Part shown: piece after piece, positions 54,626 through 62,376 of the stretch
How positions within the stretch are numbered: position 1 is the stretch's first letter
How the letters are laid out: every line of letters starts with the position of its first letter
Assembly: GCF_017498065.1 (NCBI RefSeq)
Contig: NZ_JAGDFX010000004.1
Span: forward strand, 62,001 to 126,000
Direction of reading: 5' to 3'
Length of the DNA stretch: 64,000 bases
Source: Oceanisphaera pacifica
Lineage (GTDB): Bacteria > Pseudomonadota > Gammaproteobacteria > Enterobacterales > Aeromonadaceae
Translations under genes and position numbers: made by a program
Notes under the pieces: generated by a model
The model's input: the letters and a program-made list of their open reading frames with translations, nothing else
What the model was told of the DNA's origin: nothing
Database searches by the model: none

Positions 54626-55452
54626 TCGCACGCTTACTTTTGCCACTGGTCTTATTAGCCACCGGCACTGTGCACGCCGACGCCTCTCGACTGTTGAGTG
54701 CCGGTAGCAGTGTTACCGAACTAGTCTTTGCCCTAGATGCCGGGCAACATTTAGTGGCAGTAGACAGCACAAGTGCACTGCCACAAGACAGTGAATTGCC
54801 ACGTTTAGGCTATCATCGCCAGCTAAGCGCCGAGGGTATCTTATCAACTCAACCCACCTTAGTGATTGGCAGTGATGAAATGGGCCCGCCCACCACACTT
54901 AAGCTGATACGCCAAGCAGGCATACAGGTAGCATCCCTGCCCGAGGCCATGTCGATTGCAGAGCTACAAACTAATATTACGCACTTAGGTGAGTTACTTG
55001 ATCGCACCAAGCAAGCCGCGCAATTACACCAACAAATTAACACCCGAGCCCAGGCGCTTAACACCAAAATTGAGCAGCCTAAGCGCACTATTTTTCTGTT
55101 GATTGGTGATGGCGCTACCGTACAAATTGCCGGACGTAACACCCTAGCCGATGCCATGATAGCCACAGCTGGCGGCACTAACCCTGCTATCGAACAAGTA
55201 GAGGGTTATAAGCCGGTGGCCATGGAAACCATAGTGGCCATGGCACCAGAAGTGATTTTAGTGAGTCGTCGCCATTTAACCGATACCTTAGACGATAACG
55301 CCCTGTTTAAGCAGTTTCCGTTGTTGCGCCAAACGCCCGCCGCCGATCATAACGCCATTGTGCCCATTAATGGTAAAGCCTTAATTGGTGGCTTTGGTTT
55401 AAGCACCCTAAGTGAAGCCGAACGCTTGCATCAAAACTGGTTAAGCCACTAA
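54622..55452 (+). CDS. hutB: Haem ABC transporter periplasmic binding protein
   Basis: Carries haem from the outer-membrane receptor to the inner-membrane importer. The 276 residues have a short signal peptide (to about residue 19, TVHADA), then the class III binding-protein pattern: RLLSAGSSVTELVFALDAG, VAVDSTSALP and LPRLGYHRQLSAEGILSTQP. These match HmuT/HutB, with a tyrosine in GYHR at the haem ligand position. The last base of its stop is shared with the hutC start. Confidence 0.92.
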   Translation: MIARLLLPLVLLATGTVHADASRLLSAGSSVTELVFALDAGQHLVAVDSTSALPQDSELPRLGYHRQLSAEGILSTQPTLVIGSDEMGPPTTLKLIRQAGIQVASLPEAMSIAELQTNITHLGELLDRTKQAAQLHQQINTRAQALNTKIEQPKRTIFLLIGDGATVQIAGRNTLADAMIATAGGTNPAIEQVEGYKPVAMETIVAMAPEVILVSRRHLTDTLDDNALFKQFPLLRQTPAADHNAIVPINGKALIGGFGLSTLSEAERLHQNWLSH

Positions 55453-56468
55453 TGAATAAGCGCACCGCCCTCTACCCTATCTTGCTGGGGTTACTCATTG
55501 TCACCGGCCTTGGCTCCTTAGCCACAGGCCCTATGTCATTAGACTTATTTAAGTTATTGACCCCAGCACAATTTAGTAGCACCGAAAACCTCGTTTTGCT
55601 GCATATTCGCCTGCCCCGTACCCTACTCTGTTTAGGCGTGGGAGCCACTTTGGCTTTATGTGGCGCTGTCATGCAGGGACTGTTTCGTAACCCTCTGGCA
55701 GATCCTGGCATTATTGGGGTCTCTAGCGGTGCCGCATTAGGGGCCGCGTTATCTATGGTGTTACTGGCCCCGTTTGCGGTGTTATTACCCGCTTGGCTTG
55801 GTGCCAGCTTAACCTCTCTTATGGCGTTTTTTGGGGGCTTGATCACCACCTTGGTGGTGTATCAACTTGCGCGCACTCCTCAGGGCACGTCTGTGAGTAT
55901 TTTATTATTAGCAGGGGTTGCCATCGGCGCCTTAAGTGGCGGCATTTTAGGCTTGTTAAACTACTTAGCCGACGACCAAACCCTAAGAGATCTCACCTTG
56001 TGGCAAATGGGCTCTATGGCCAAAAGCGAGCCTTTTTACCTGGCCTTAGTCTGTGCCACCGCGCTCATGTTAACTTGGGTATTACGCGGCCATGCCCACA
56101 GTTTAAATGCCTTAGCGCTAGGCGAAGCCGAAGCCAGCCATTTGGGTATAGATGTGCAATTGCTTAAGCGTAAAATGGTGTTGTTATCGGCCTTGGCGGT
56201 GGGGATCAGTGTGGCCGCGGTGGGCATTATTGGTTTTGTCGGCTTAGTGGTGCCACACTTGGTGCGCCTTGTGGCAGGCCCCGATCATCGCCGTTTGTTA
56301 CCGCTCTCTGCGTTATTAGGCGCTTGGTTATTATTACTGGCCGATATGATGGCGCGCACTGTGGCTGCCCCTGCAGAAATGCCGGTGGGTATTGTTACCG
56401 CCTTATTAGGAGCCCCCTTCTTTTTGTGGCTGTTGTTAAAACAAAAACGCGGCATAGGGCTGGCATAA
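55452..56468 (+). CDS. hutC: Haem ABC transporter permease
   Basis: FecCD/BtuC-family permease of 338 residues with about ten helices: IRLPRTLLCLGVGATLALCG near residue 50, MQGLFRNPLADPGIIGVSSGAALGAA near 73, GFVGLVVPHLVRLVAGPDHRRLLP near 259. It is the HutC/HmuU component and overlaps both neighbours by one base, which shows tight translational coupling. Confidence 0.93.
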   Translation: MNKRTALYPILLGLLIVTGLGSLATGPMSLDLFKLLTPAQFSSTENLVLLHIRLPRTLLCLGVGATLALCGAVMQGLFRNPLADPGIIGVSSGAALGAALSMVLLAPFAVLLPAWLGASLTSLMAFFGGLITTLVVYQLARTPQGTSVSILLLAGVAIGALSGGILGLLNYLADDQTLRDLTLWQMGSMAKSEPFYLALVCATALMLTWVLRGHAHSLNALALGEAEASHLGIDVQLLKRKMVLLSALAVGISVAAVGIIGFVGLVVPHLVRLVAGPDHRRLLPLSALLGAWLLLLADMMARTVAAPAEMPVGIVTALLGAPFFLWLLLKQKRGIGLA

Positions 56469-57241
56469 TGAAGACCCCCACTCCTTTACTAGATATACAG
56501 CAACTGTCACTGACCATTAACCGTAACAGCTTGCTCAGTGACATAAATTTACAGTTAGTTGCCGGTCAGGTGACTGCCCTTATTGGTGCCAATGGCGCAG
56601 GTAAAAGTACCTTGTTTAAGTGCATTGCCGGTGAGCATAACCCCAGTGGTACACTTAAGGTATTTGGGCGGCCTCGTGAACAATGGTCACGCCAAGCACT
56701 GGCACGGCAGTTAGCCGTGTTACCGCAACAATCGGCGTTGCAGTTTCCCTTTTTAGCTCGTGAAGTCGTCAGCCTTGGGCGTATTCCTCACCAAAGTTGT
56801 GAGCGAGACAATCTGCCCATTATTCAGCAGGCCATGGAGCAAGCTAAGGTCTGGCATTTGCGTGACGCGCCTTATCCTCGTTTATCTGGGGGTGAAAAAC
56901 AGCGGGTGCATTTTGCCCGTATTTTGGCGCAGTTAGCCGGTGAGCCCAGACCCCGTATATTACTGCTCGACGAGCCCACCTCCGCATTAGATTTAGGCCA
57001 GCAACACCAATTACTTGGTGAGGCGCAACAACTCGCCGCTCAGGGCTGCGCCGTGCTAATCATTGTGCATGATCTTAACCTAGCTGCACGCTATGCCGAT
57101 CAACTGGTATTGCTAGACAAAGGACACATCGTCAGCCTTGGCAGCCCAGAGCAAGTACTAACGCCTATAAATGTGGAGCAATACTTTGGCTACCGTGCAC
57201 AATTAATGCAAAGCCCCCACGGCCATCAAGTGCTGGTTTAA
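56468..57241 (+). CDS. hutD: Haem ABC transporter ATPase
   Basis: ATP-binding subunit of the haem importer, 257 residues from the ATG at 56468, which overlaps the hutC stop. Walker A GANGAGKST lies near residue 41, the signature LSGGEKQRVHFARIL near 142, Walker B ILLLDEPTSALDLGQQ near 168, and HDLNLAARYADQ. It is the HutD/HmuV type and the last gene of the tonB-exbBD-hutBCD operon. A 206-base gap without a clear terminator separates it from ettA. Confidence 0.93.
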   Translation: MKTPTPLLDIQQLSLTINRNSLLSDINLQLVAGQVTALIGANGAGKSTLFKCIAGEHNPSGTLKVFGRPREQWSRQALARQLAVLPQQSALQFPFLAREVVSLGRIPHQSCERDNLPIIQQAMEQAKVWHLRDAPYPRLSGGEKQRVHFARILAQLAGEPRPRILLLDEPTSALDLGQQHQLLGEAQQLAAQGCAVLIIVHDLNLAARYADQLVLLDKGHIVSLGSPEQVLTPINVEQYFGYRAQLMQSPHGHQVLV

Positions 57242-57447
57242 AATAGCGCCTAGCTAGACAAAAACACCAGCGCTGCAGCGCACAGGTGGCACAGGGCGCT
57301 TGGTACTCAAATTCTCTCAACGCTGGCTTTCCGCGCTCAGGTCAGTACCATATACGCCAATGCTTTTGGGTGCGCGATGGGGTTCACCTCCCTGAGTTGC
57401 CACCTTTATTACTTATTATTTTTTGTAAGATCAGGACAATTATAGCT

Positions 57448-59115
57448 ATGGCTCAATTTGTTTATAGTATGAACCGCGTGGGCAAAGTGGTTCCGCCCAA
57501 GCGTCATATTCTGAAGAATATTTCTTTATCATTTTTCCCCGGTGCCAAAATTGGCGTATTGGGTTTAAATGGTGCTGGTAAATCGACCTTGCTGCGCATT
57601 ATGGCGGGCATAGATACCGAAATTGAAGGTGAAGCACGCCCACAACCTGGTATAAACATTGGCTACTTACCCCAAGAGCCAAAGTTAAAGCCTGAGCAAA
57701 CAGTACGCGAAGCCATTGAAGAAGCCGTATCAGAAGTAGCCGGCGCGCTTAAAGAGCTGGACGAGGTGTATACCGCTTATGCCGACCCCGATGCCGATTT
57801 TGACAAGCTAGCTACACGCCAAGGCGAGCTAGAAGCCATTATTCAAGCCCACGACGGCCATAACCTAGACAACCAGCTCGAGCGTGCCGCCGATGCGCTG
57901 CGCTTACCCGCTTGGGATGCCACCATAGATAAACTATCTGGTGGTGAGCGCCGCCGTGTGGCCATGTGTCAGCTGTTGCTAGAAAAGCCCGACATGCTGT
58001 TACTTGATGAGCCCACTAACCACTTGGATGCCGAATCTGTTGCTTGGTTAGAGCGTTTCTTACACGACTACGAAGGCACAGTCGTGGCCATTACCCACGA
58101 CCGTTATTTCTTAGATAACGTAGCCGGTTGGATCTTGGAGCTAGACCGTGGTGAAGGTATTCCGTGGGAAGGTAACTACTCGTCTTGGTTAGAGCAAAAA
58201 GACGAGCGCTTATCTCAAGAGCAATCTTCTGAAGCGGCTCGCCAAAAATCCATTCAAAAAGAATTGGAGTGGGTGCGTCAAAACCCCAAAGGTCGCCAAG
58301 CTAAATCTAAGTCTCGTATGGCCCGCTTTGAAGAGCTACAAAACCAAGATTTTCAAAAGCGTAACGAAACCAACGAACTGTTTATTCCGCCAGGTCCCCG
58401 CTTGGGCGATCAGGTAATCGACGTTGAAAATCTGACCAAGTCTTATGGCGATCGCGTATTAATTGACGATTTATCCTTTAGTATTCCTAAGGGCGCCATC
58501 GTGGGTATTATCGGCCCCAACGGCGCGGGTAAATCAACGCTGTTCCGTATGTTAACCGGCACTGAACAAGCCGACTCTGGCACCATCACCTTGGGTGAGT
58601 CTGTGCAATTGGCCTCGGTTGATCAGTTTCGTGACGACATGGACGATAAGAAAACCGTGTGGGAAGAAGTGGCCAACGGCCAAGATATTCTGCGCATTGG
58701 TAACCTTGAAGTGAACAGCCGTGCCTACTTAGGCCGCTTTAACTTTAGAGGCAATGATCAGCAAAAACGCGTCGGTGAGTTATCCGGTGGTGAACGTGGC
58801 CGTTTGCATATGGCAAAGCTACTGCAAACCGGCGGCAACGTGCTATTACTGGATGAGCCCACCAACGACCTGGATATTGAAACGCTACGCGCCCTTGAGA
58901 ACGCCATTTTAGAGTTCCCTGGTTGTGCCATGGTCATTTCCCACGACCGTTGGTTCTTAGACCGTATTGCCACTCATATCTTAGATTATCAAGATGAAGG
59001 CAAAGTAGAGTTCTTTGAAGGTAACTTTAGCGAATACGAAGACTGGAAAAAGAAAACCTACGGTGCAGAATCAATACAGCCTAAGCGTATTAAATATAAG
59101 CGCGTAACTAAGTAA
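57448..59115 (+). CDS. ettA: Energy-dependent translational throttle protein EttA
   Basis: ABC-F ribosome-binding ATPase that gates the first elongation step according to ATP/ADP ratio. The ATG at 57448 gives 555 residues, exactly the E. coli length; a longer frame from 57286 is rejected. Two ABC cassettes have Walker A GLNGAGKST and GPNGAGKST, signatures LSGGERRRVA and LSGGERGRLH, and Walker B LLLDEPTNHLD and LLLDEPTNDLD. The arm and linker region lies between, with GRQAKSKSRMARFEEL. A terminator follows. Confidence 0.97.
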   Translation: MAQFVYSMNRVGKVVPPKRHILKNISLSFFPGAKIGVLGLNGAGKSTLLRIMAGIDTEIEGEARPQPGINIGYLPQEPKLKPEQTVREAIEEAVSEVAGALKELDEVYTAYADPDADFDKLATRQGELEAIIQAHDGHNLDNQLERAADALRLPAWDATIDKLSGGERRRVAMCQLLLEKPDMLLLDEPTNHLDAESVAWLERFLHDYEGTVVAITHDRYFLDNVAGWILELDRGEGIPWEGNYSSWLEQKDERLSQEQSSEAARQKSIQKELEWVRQNPKGRQAKSKSRMARFEELQNQDFQKRNETNELFIPPGPRLGDQVIDVENLTKSYGDRVLIDDLSFSIPKGAIVGIIGPNGAGKSTLFRMLTGTEQADSGTITLGESVQLASVDQFRDDMDDKKTVWEEVANGQDILRIGNLEVNSRAYLGRFNFRGNDQQKRVGELSGGERGRLHMAKLLQTGGNVLLLDEPTNDLDIETLRALENAILEFPGCAMVISHDRWFLDRIATHILDYQDEGKVEFFEGNFSEYEDWKKKTYGAESIQPKRIKYKRVTK

Positions 59116-59178
59116 GCAATGACTTAAGCTGATTAGTAAAAAGTCTGCGTTTAAGCCAGTAGGTTTAATATATACCTT

Positions 59179-59209
59179 AAAACACCGCCCTCACCGGCGG
59201 TGTTTTTTT
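59179..59209 (+). terminator. Rho-independent terminator of ettA
   Basis: AAACACCGCC and GGCGGTGTTT pair and are followed by a run of seven T. Confidence 0.9.
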
Positions 59210-59420
59210 ATCCTCGTAAAAAATAATACTAAGCGCTTATTCTCCGCACGACACAGACCTGCTTTACAAATAAAACTTCACAACGACAAGGACTGACTCG
59301 GCGCTAGGTTATGCTTGTTTCACACTTTGGTGATATTGCATCAGAGTCGAACAATAAACAGACCCAGCGTCTTAAAAATAACAACAAAACATACAATCTC
59401 AACAAAAAAGAGTAGGCACT

Positions 59421-59912
59421 ATGTTTAAAAAAATTACTACTGTTTCTGTCGCTTTAGCAGCACTCACTTGTGGCAGTCAGGCCATGGCCGCAAACTATGT
59501 TGGGGGCAACATTGCCGCCGTTGAAGCAGGCGATGCCGATTTGGTTGCCTTGTATGGTCGTTTAGGTACCGAGTTTTCTGAAAACTTTTCTGGCGAAGTG
59601 CGTTTGGGTACCGGTATAGACGATGACACTATTTATGGTAATAAAGTTAAATTAAAACACCTTGTCGGTGCTTATGTACGTGGCGGCATTCCTGTTGCTG
59701 ATGTGTTTTTCCCGTATGCCACAGTGGGTTTTACCGACGTTAAATTATCATCTAACGGCTACAGCGATTCTGGTAACGATATTTCATTTGGCTTTGGTAC
59801 CGATATTCGTATCAACCCCAATGTTGATCTAAATATTGAATATATGAATTACTACGATAAGCATGATGTGACCATTGATGGCTTTTCAGTCGGTGCAACT
59901 TATCGTTTTTAA
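59421..59912 (+). CDS. Small outer-membrane beta-barrel protein
   Basis: A 163-residue exported protein with a signal peptide (MFKKITTVSVALAALTCGSQ, cleaved after AMA near residue 23). Alternating hydrophobic/polar strands follow and the end FSVGATYRF, with C-terminal phenylalanine, is the outer-membrane insertion signal. About eight strands are expected, as in OmpA-like/Opa-like barrels. It stands alone, with a 305-base upstream region in which I see nothing beyond the ettA terminator and AT-rich DNA. A stem-loop follows at 59950. Role unknown. Confidence 0.8.
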   Translation: MFKKITTVSVALAALTCGSQAMAANYVGGNIAAVEAGDADLVALYGRLGTEFSENFSGEVRLGTGIDDDTIYGNKVKLKHLVGAYVRGGIPVADVFFPYATVGFTDVKLSSNGYSDSGNDISFGFGTDIRINPNVDLNIEYMNYYDKHDVTIDGFSVGATYRF

Positions 59913-59949
59913 TTAAACGTTGCCGATAAACAATTATTGCTTACCCTCT

Positions 59950-59979
59950 AACACACCGCCCTCGTCAGCGGTGTGTTAT
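59950..59979 (+). terminator. Stem-loop after the barrel gene
   Basis: AACACACCGC pairs with GCGGTGTGTT; the T content after it is modest (ATTATCT), so it is a weaker terminator. Confidence 0.65.
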
Positions 59980-60082
59980 TATCTATTCTCACTCAGCACT
60001 GTCTTTCACCGCTAAGCTCGCCCCTTAGCGCGCATAATGATAAGCTTATTGGTCCTTTAACGTATGAGCCCTCATTATCGCT

Positions 60083-60802
60083 ATGGACACTTATGCAGCA
60101 CAGGCCAAACTTGAGGCCGCCGATACTTGGCATGGTTTTAAACAGCTATTACCACTGTCTATTTTTGTCGGTGCCTTTGGCCTCGCATTTGGCTTAGCCG
60201 CATCACAACAAGGCTTAACCAATGGCACCATTATGTTGATGAGTGCAACTGTATTTGCCGGCACCTCACAATTTGCCGTCCTTGATATGTGGGGCACACA
60301 AATCCCGCTGGTGCCATTAATTATTACCACCTTCGCTATTAATGCGCGCCATTTATTAATGGGGGCAACTTTATACCCTTGGTTACGTTATCTCACCCCC
60401 ACTAAACGCTATGGCATTATGCTTTTGGCTTCTGATGCTAACTGGGCCATGGCCATGCAACGCTTTCATCGTGGCGAGCGGGCGCTGGGTATTTTATTTG
60501 GCGGCGGTTTAGCAATTTGGTCGTGTTGGATGATAGGCACCTCTATTGGCCTTTATTTTGGTAGTGCGATTCAAGACCCTGTGAGTGTGGGGTTAGATAT
60601 GGTGCTGGGTTGCTTTTTATTAGCCATGACCTTAGGTGGGCGTAAAAATAGCCGCACCCTGATTATTTGGTGTGTAGCAGCCTGTTCATCTATGTTGGCG
60701 TATTGGTGGTTACCTACTAATAGCCATGTGGTGGTTGGCGCTTTATCCGGTGGCGTGCTGGGGGCATTGTGGATGGAAAAAGCTGAGGTGGCTAAATCAT
60801 GA
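60083..60802 (+). CDS. azlC: AzlC-family branched-chain amino acid exporter, large subunit
   Basis: Inner-membrane protein of the AzlC/YgaZ family, 239 residues. FKQLLPLSIFVGAFGLAFGLAAS near residue 20, SATVFAGTSQFAVLDMWG near 53 and TTFAINARHLLMGATLYPWL near 81 are the family core. With AzlD it exports branched-chain amino acids in Bacillus and E. coli (YgaZH); exact substrates here are unknown. It overlaps azlD by 4 bases. Confidence 0.9.
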   Translation: MDTYAAQAKLEAADTWHGFKQLLPLSIFVGAFGLAFGLAASQQGLTNGTIMLMSATVFAGTSQFAVLDMWGTQIPLVPLIITTFAINARHLLMGATLYPWLRYLTPTKRYGIMLLASDANWAMAMQRFHRGERALGILFGGGLAIWSCWMIGTSIGLYFGSAIQDPVSVGLDMVLGCFLLAMTLGGRKNSRTLIIWCVAACSSMLAYWWLPTNSHVVVGALSGGVLGALWMEKAEVAKS

Positions 60803-61113
60803 CCCTTGAAACAGCAGGCAATGGCACCTTACTGATTATTTTAGTGATGGCATTGGTCACACTCGCCACCCGTTTAGGCGGCGTATTTGTGATGTCGTTT
60901 ATTCCCATTAGCCAACGGGTACACCAGTTTATTACCGCCATGTCGGGTTCGGTATTAGTGGCCATTTTGACCCCCATGGCGGTGAACGGCGATATAGGTG
61001 CGCGCGCCGCCTTGCTGACCACAGCGCTCACTATGTTGGTGTTAAAAAAACAACTACCTGCCATTGCCGCCGGCGTGATTGCCGCGGCCCTCAGCCGCCA
61101 TTTTTTGGGATGA
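60799..61113 (+). CDS. azlD: AzlD-family small subunit
   Basis: A 104-residue membrane protein with about three or four helices: LVTLATRLGGVFVMSFIPIS near residue 19, SGSVLVAILTPMAV near 50 and MLVLKKQLPAIAAGVIAAAL near the end. ATGA overlaps the azlC stop, so the two are coupled as usual for this two-part exporter. Confidence 0.9.
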   Translation: MTLETAGNGTLLIILVMALVTLATRLGGVFVMSFIPISQRVHQFITAMSGSVLVAILTPMAVNGDIGARAALLTTALTMLVLKKQLPAIAAGVIAAALSRHFLG

Positions 61114-61153
61114 ATTAATATAGCGCCCAGCTAAACACCAAAGCTAAAGATGA

Positions 61154-61454
61154 TTGGCAATGGAACCCGCAGAAAACACGGAAAAATAGGGATCAGATCT
61201 GAAAATGCTCACTATTGATAAGGTCTACCCAAGTGCCGCTTCGCGCCACCAGCCAGCTAAAGCGGCTTCTACCAGTAACAGTAAAGCGGACTGGCTGAGA
61301 TAAACCGATGAGGGGTGAGGGGGACGATACTCAAAACAACAGCTGCTCCCTAATCTCGCTTTAATCAGTTTGCTTTATCTCGTCCTCCTCACCCATCACC
61401 CTTTACAAGTCTTATATCTATTTTTCCGTGGATTCAGTGGATTCCGTTGCAAAA
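61154..61454. mobile_element. Gene-less inverted-repeat element, family 3, copy 2 (composite)
   Basis: About 301 bases. The right end on the opposite strand reads TTTTGCAACGGAATCCACTG then AATCCACGGAAAAATAG; the left end is a diverged GGCAATGGAACCCGCAGAAA then ACACGGAAAAATAG. The interior differs from copy 1 at 23749-23934 and includes a second-class REP (61233-61272) and a TCGTCC...GTTTATCT repeat (61279-61330), so it looks like nested insertions. No gene. Confidence 0.55.
61233..61272 (-). repeat. GTAG-headed REP-like palindrome, second class
   Basis: Minus strand GTAGAAGCCGCTTTAGCTGG, then GCGAAGCGGCAC; related to 33979-34022. It lies inside the family-3 element. Confidence 0.6.
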
Positions 61455-61548
61455 GTATTTTGGTGTTATTTTTTAGGTTTAAGGTTACTCCTTTATCGCC
61501 TTACTGAACTTGTTTTAGCATCTTTTTTGCTTTGCCATATGTTTTCTG

Positions 61549-61583
61549 ACGGCTGACAGCTTAGAGCTGACCGCTGATAGTTT
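61549..61583. repeat. 7-bp-period array after the DUF4202 gene
   Basis: Units CTGACGG, CTGACAG, CTTAGAG, CTGACCG and CTGATAG end three bases before the stop codon of the minus-strand gene. Confidence 0.75.
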
Positions 61584-61585
61584 TA

Positions 61586-62173
61586 CTACTGCAAAGCCTT
61601 ACCGACCAGCTCGCTGATTTCTTTATTTAGCTGCAACTGCAAAGCTGCGGCTTGGCCTTCAGCCGACATTTTGCCCCAGGTTTTTTGAATAATGCTGATA
61701 AGCTTTGCTTCGCTATGACGCTGGGCAAAATCTGCTAAATAAAATTCCATAAAGACCAAGCAAATAATATCTTCTAAGGTTTGCACCTCTGAGTCACGCT
61801 TAAGCTGCTTTTTTAATAGCAAGTCTTTAATTTGCGCTTGCTCAGTGTCGCTATAGCCCACCTTGGCCATTAGCTCTGCGGTAAAGTCACCATGAAAAGC
61901 ACCTAGGTCGGTGCGCCAGCGTTTATAGCCGGCTCTGTCCATTGGGTAGTCTGCACGGGGAATATGCCAGCGCTTAATATGCTGTGCACGACAGGCGATT
62001 TGCAGCAGTTCGCTGGCATTAGGCGCAAACTCAGCCTGTTTCGCACTCATACGCACACTGTATAAATACTCTTTGGGCCAGACTTGTCCATCTACTTGCT
62101 CTTGGTTGGGATCTTGCTTATTTTCAGCATCAATTAAAGCCCATACTTGCTGTAGTCGAGAGTTATTGGTCAT
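61586..62173 (-). CDS. DUF4202 family protein
   Basis: A 195-residue cytoplasmic protein without signal or membrane segments. QVDGQVWPKEYLYSVRMSA near residue 25, LLQIACRAQHIKRWHIPRADYPMDR near 57 and EDIICLVFMEFYLADF near 130 are typical of DUF4202. The histidines and aspartates in these blocks suggest an HD-like metal site, but activity is unknown. It is divergent from hmp with about 200 bases between, which may place it under the same redox/nitric-oxide signals. Confidence 0.82.
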   Translation of the reverse strand: MTNNSRLQQVWALIDAENKQDPNQEQVDGQVWPKEYLYSVRMSAKQAEFAPNASELLQIACRAQHIKRWHIPRADYPMDRAGYKRWRTDLGAFHGDFTAELMAKVGYSDTEQAQIKDLLLKKQLKRDSEVQTLEDIICLVFMEFYLADFAQRHSEAKLISIIQKTWGKMSAEGQAAALQLQLNKEISELVGKALQ

Positions 62174-62193
62174 TTCATCGTCCTGTATCTAAG

Positions 62194-62224
62194 CTCAGCG
62201 CCTTACGCTAAGCGCTATACGCCA
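62194..62224. repeat. 7-bp-period array upstream of the DUF4202 gene
   Basis: Units GCGCCTTAC-like: CCTTACG, CTAAGCG and CTATACG with TACG/AGCG ends, lying about 20 bases before the start codon on the minus strand. Confidence 0.5.
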
Positions 62225-62304
62225 AAGTTGGCTCTTGTCGTACCTGAATTGCGCCTGTGCGTACCGCTGCTCGGAGGGTTAAACACAAAAAATATAAATT
62301 TATA

Positions 62305-62318
62305 TTGATGCAAATCAA
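62305..62318. promoter_or_regulatory. FNR box upstream of hmp
   Basis: TTGATGCAAATCAA is a perfect TTGAT-N4-ATCAA palindrome. If the -10 box is TATAAC at 62326-62331, the site overlaps the -35 to -10 spacer, a position where FNR represses, as it does at E. coli hmp. The start point is not known. Confidence 0.8.
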
Positions 62319-62340
62319 GTGACACTATAACATACCCACT

Positions 62341-62363
62341 AAGTTGCATTACAAATACACATT
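62341..62363. promoter_or_regulatory. NsrR-type operator upstream of hmp
   Basis: AAGTTGCATTACAAATACAC and ATT resemble the NsrR consensus AAGATGCATTT-N-AAATGCATCTT, an 11-1-11 palindrome, with most half-site bases kept (TGCATT and AAATACA). It lies just downstream of the presumed -10 and 13 bases before the hmp ATG, so NsrR would block transcription until nitric oxide is present. Confidence 0.65.
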
Positions 62364-62376
62364 AAGGCAGTTAATC

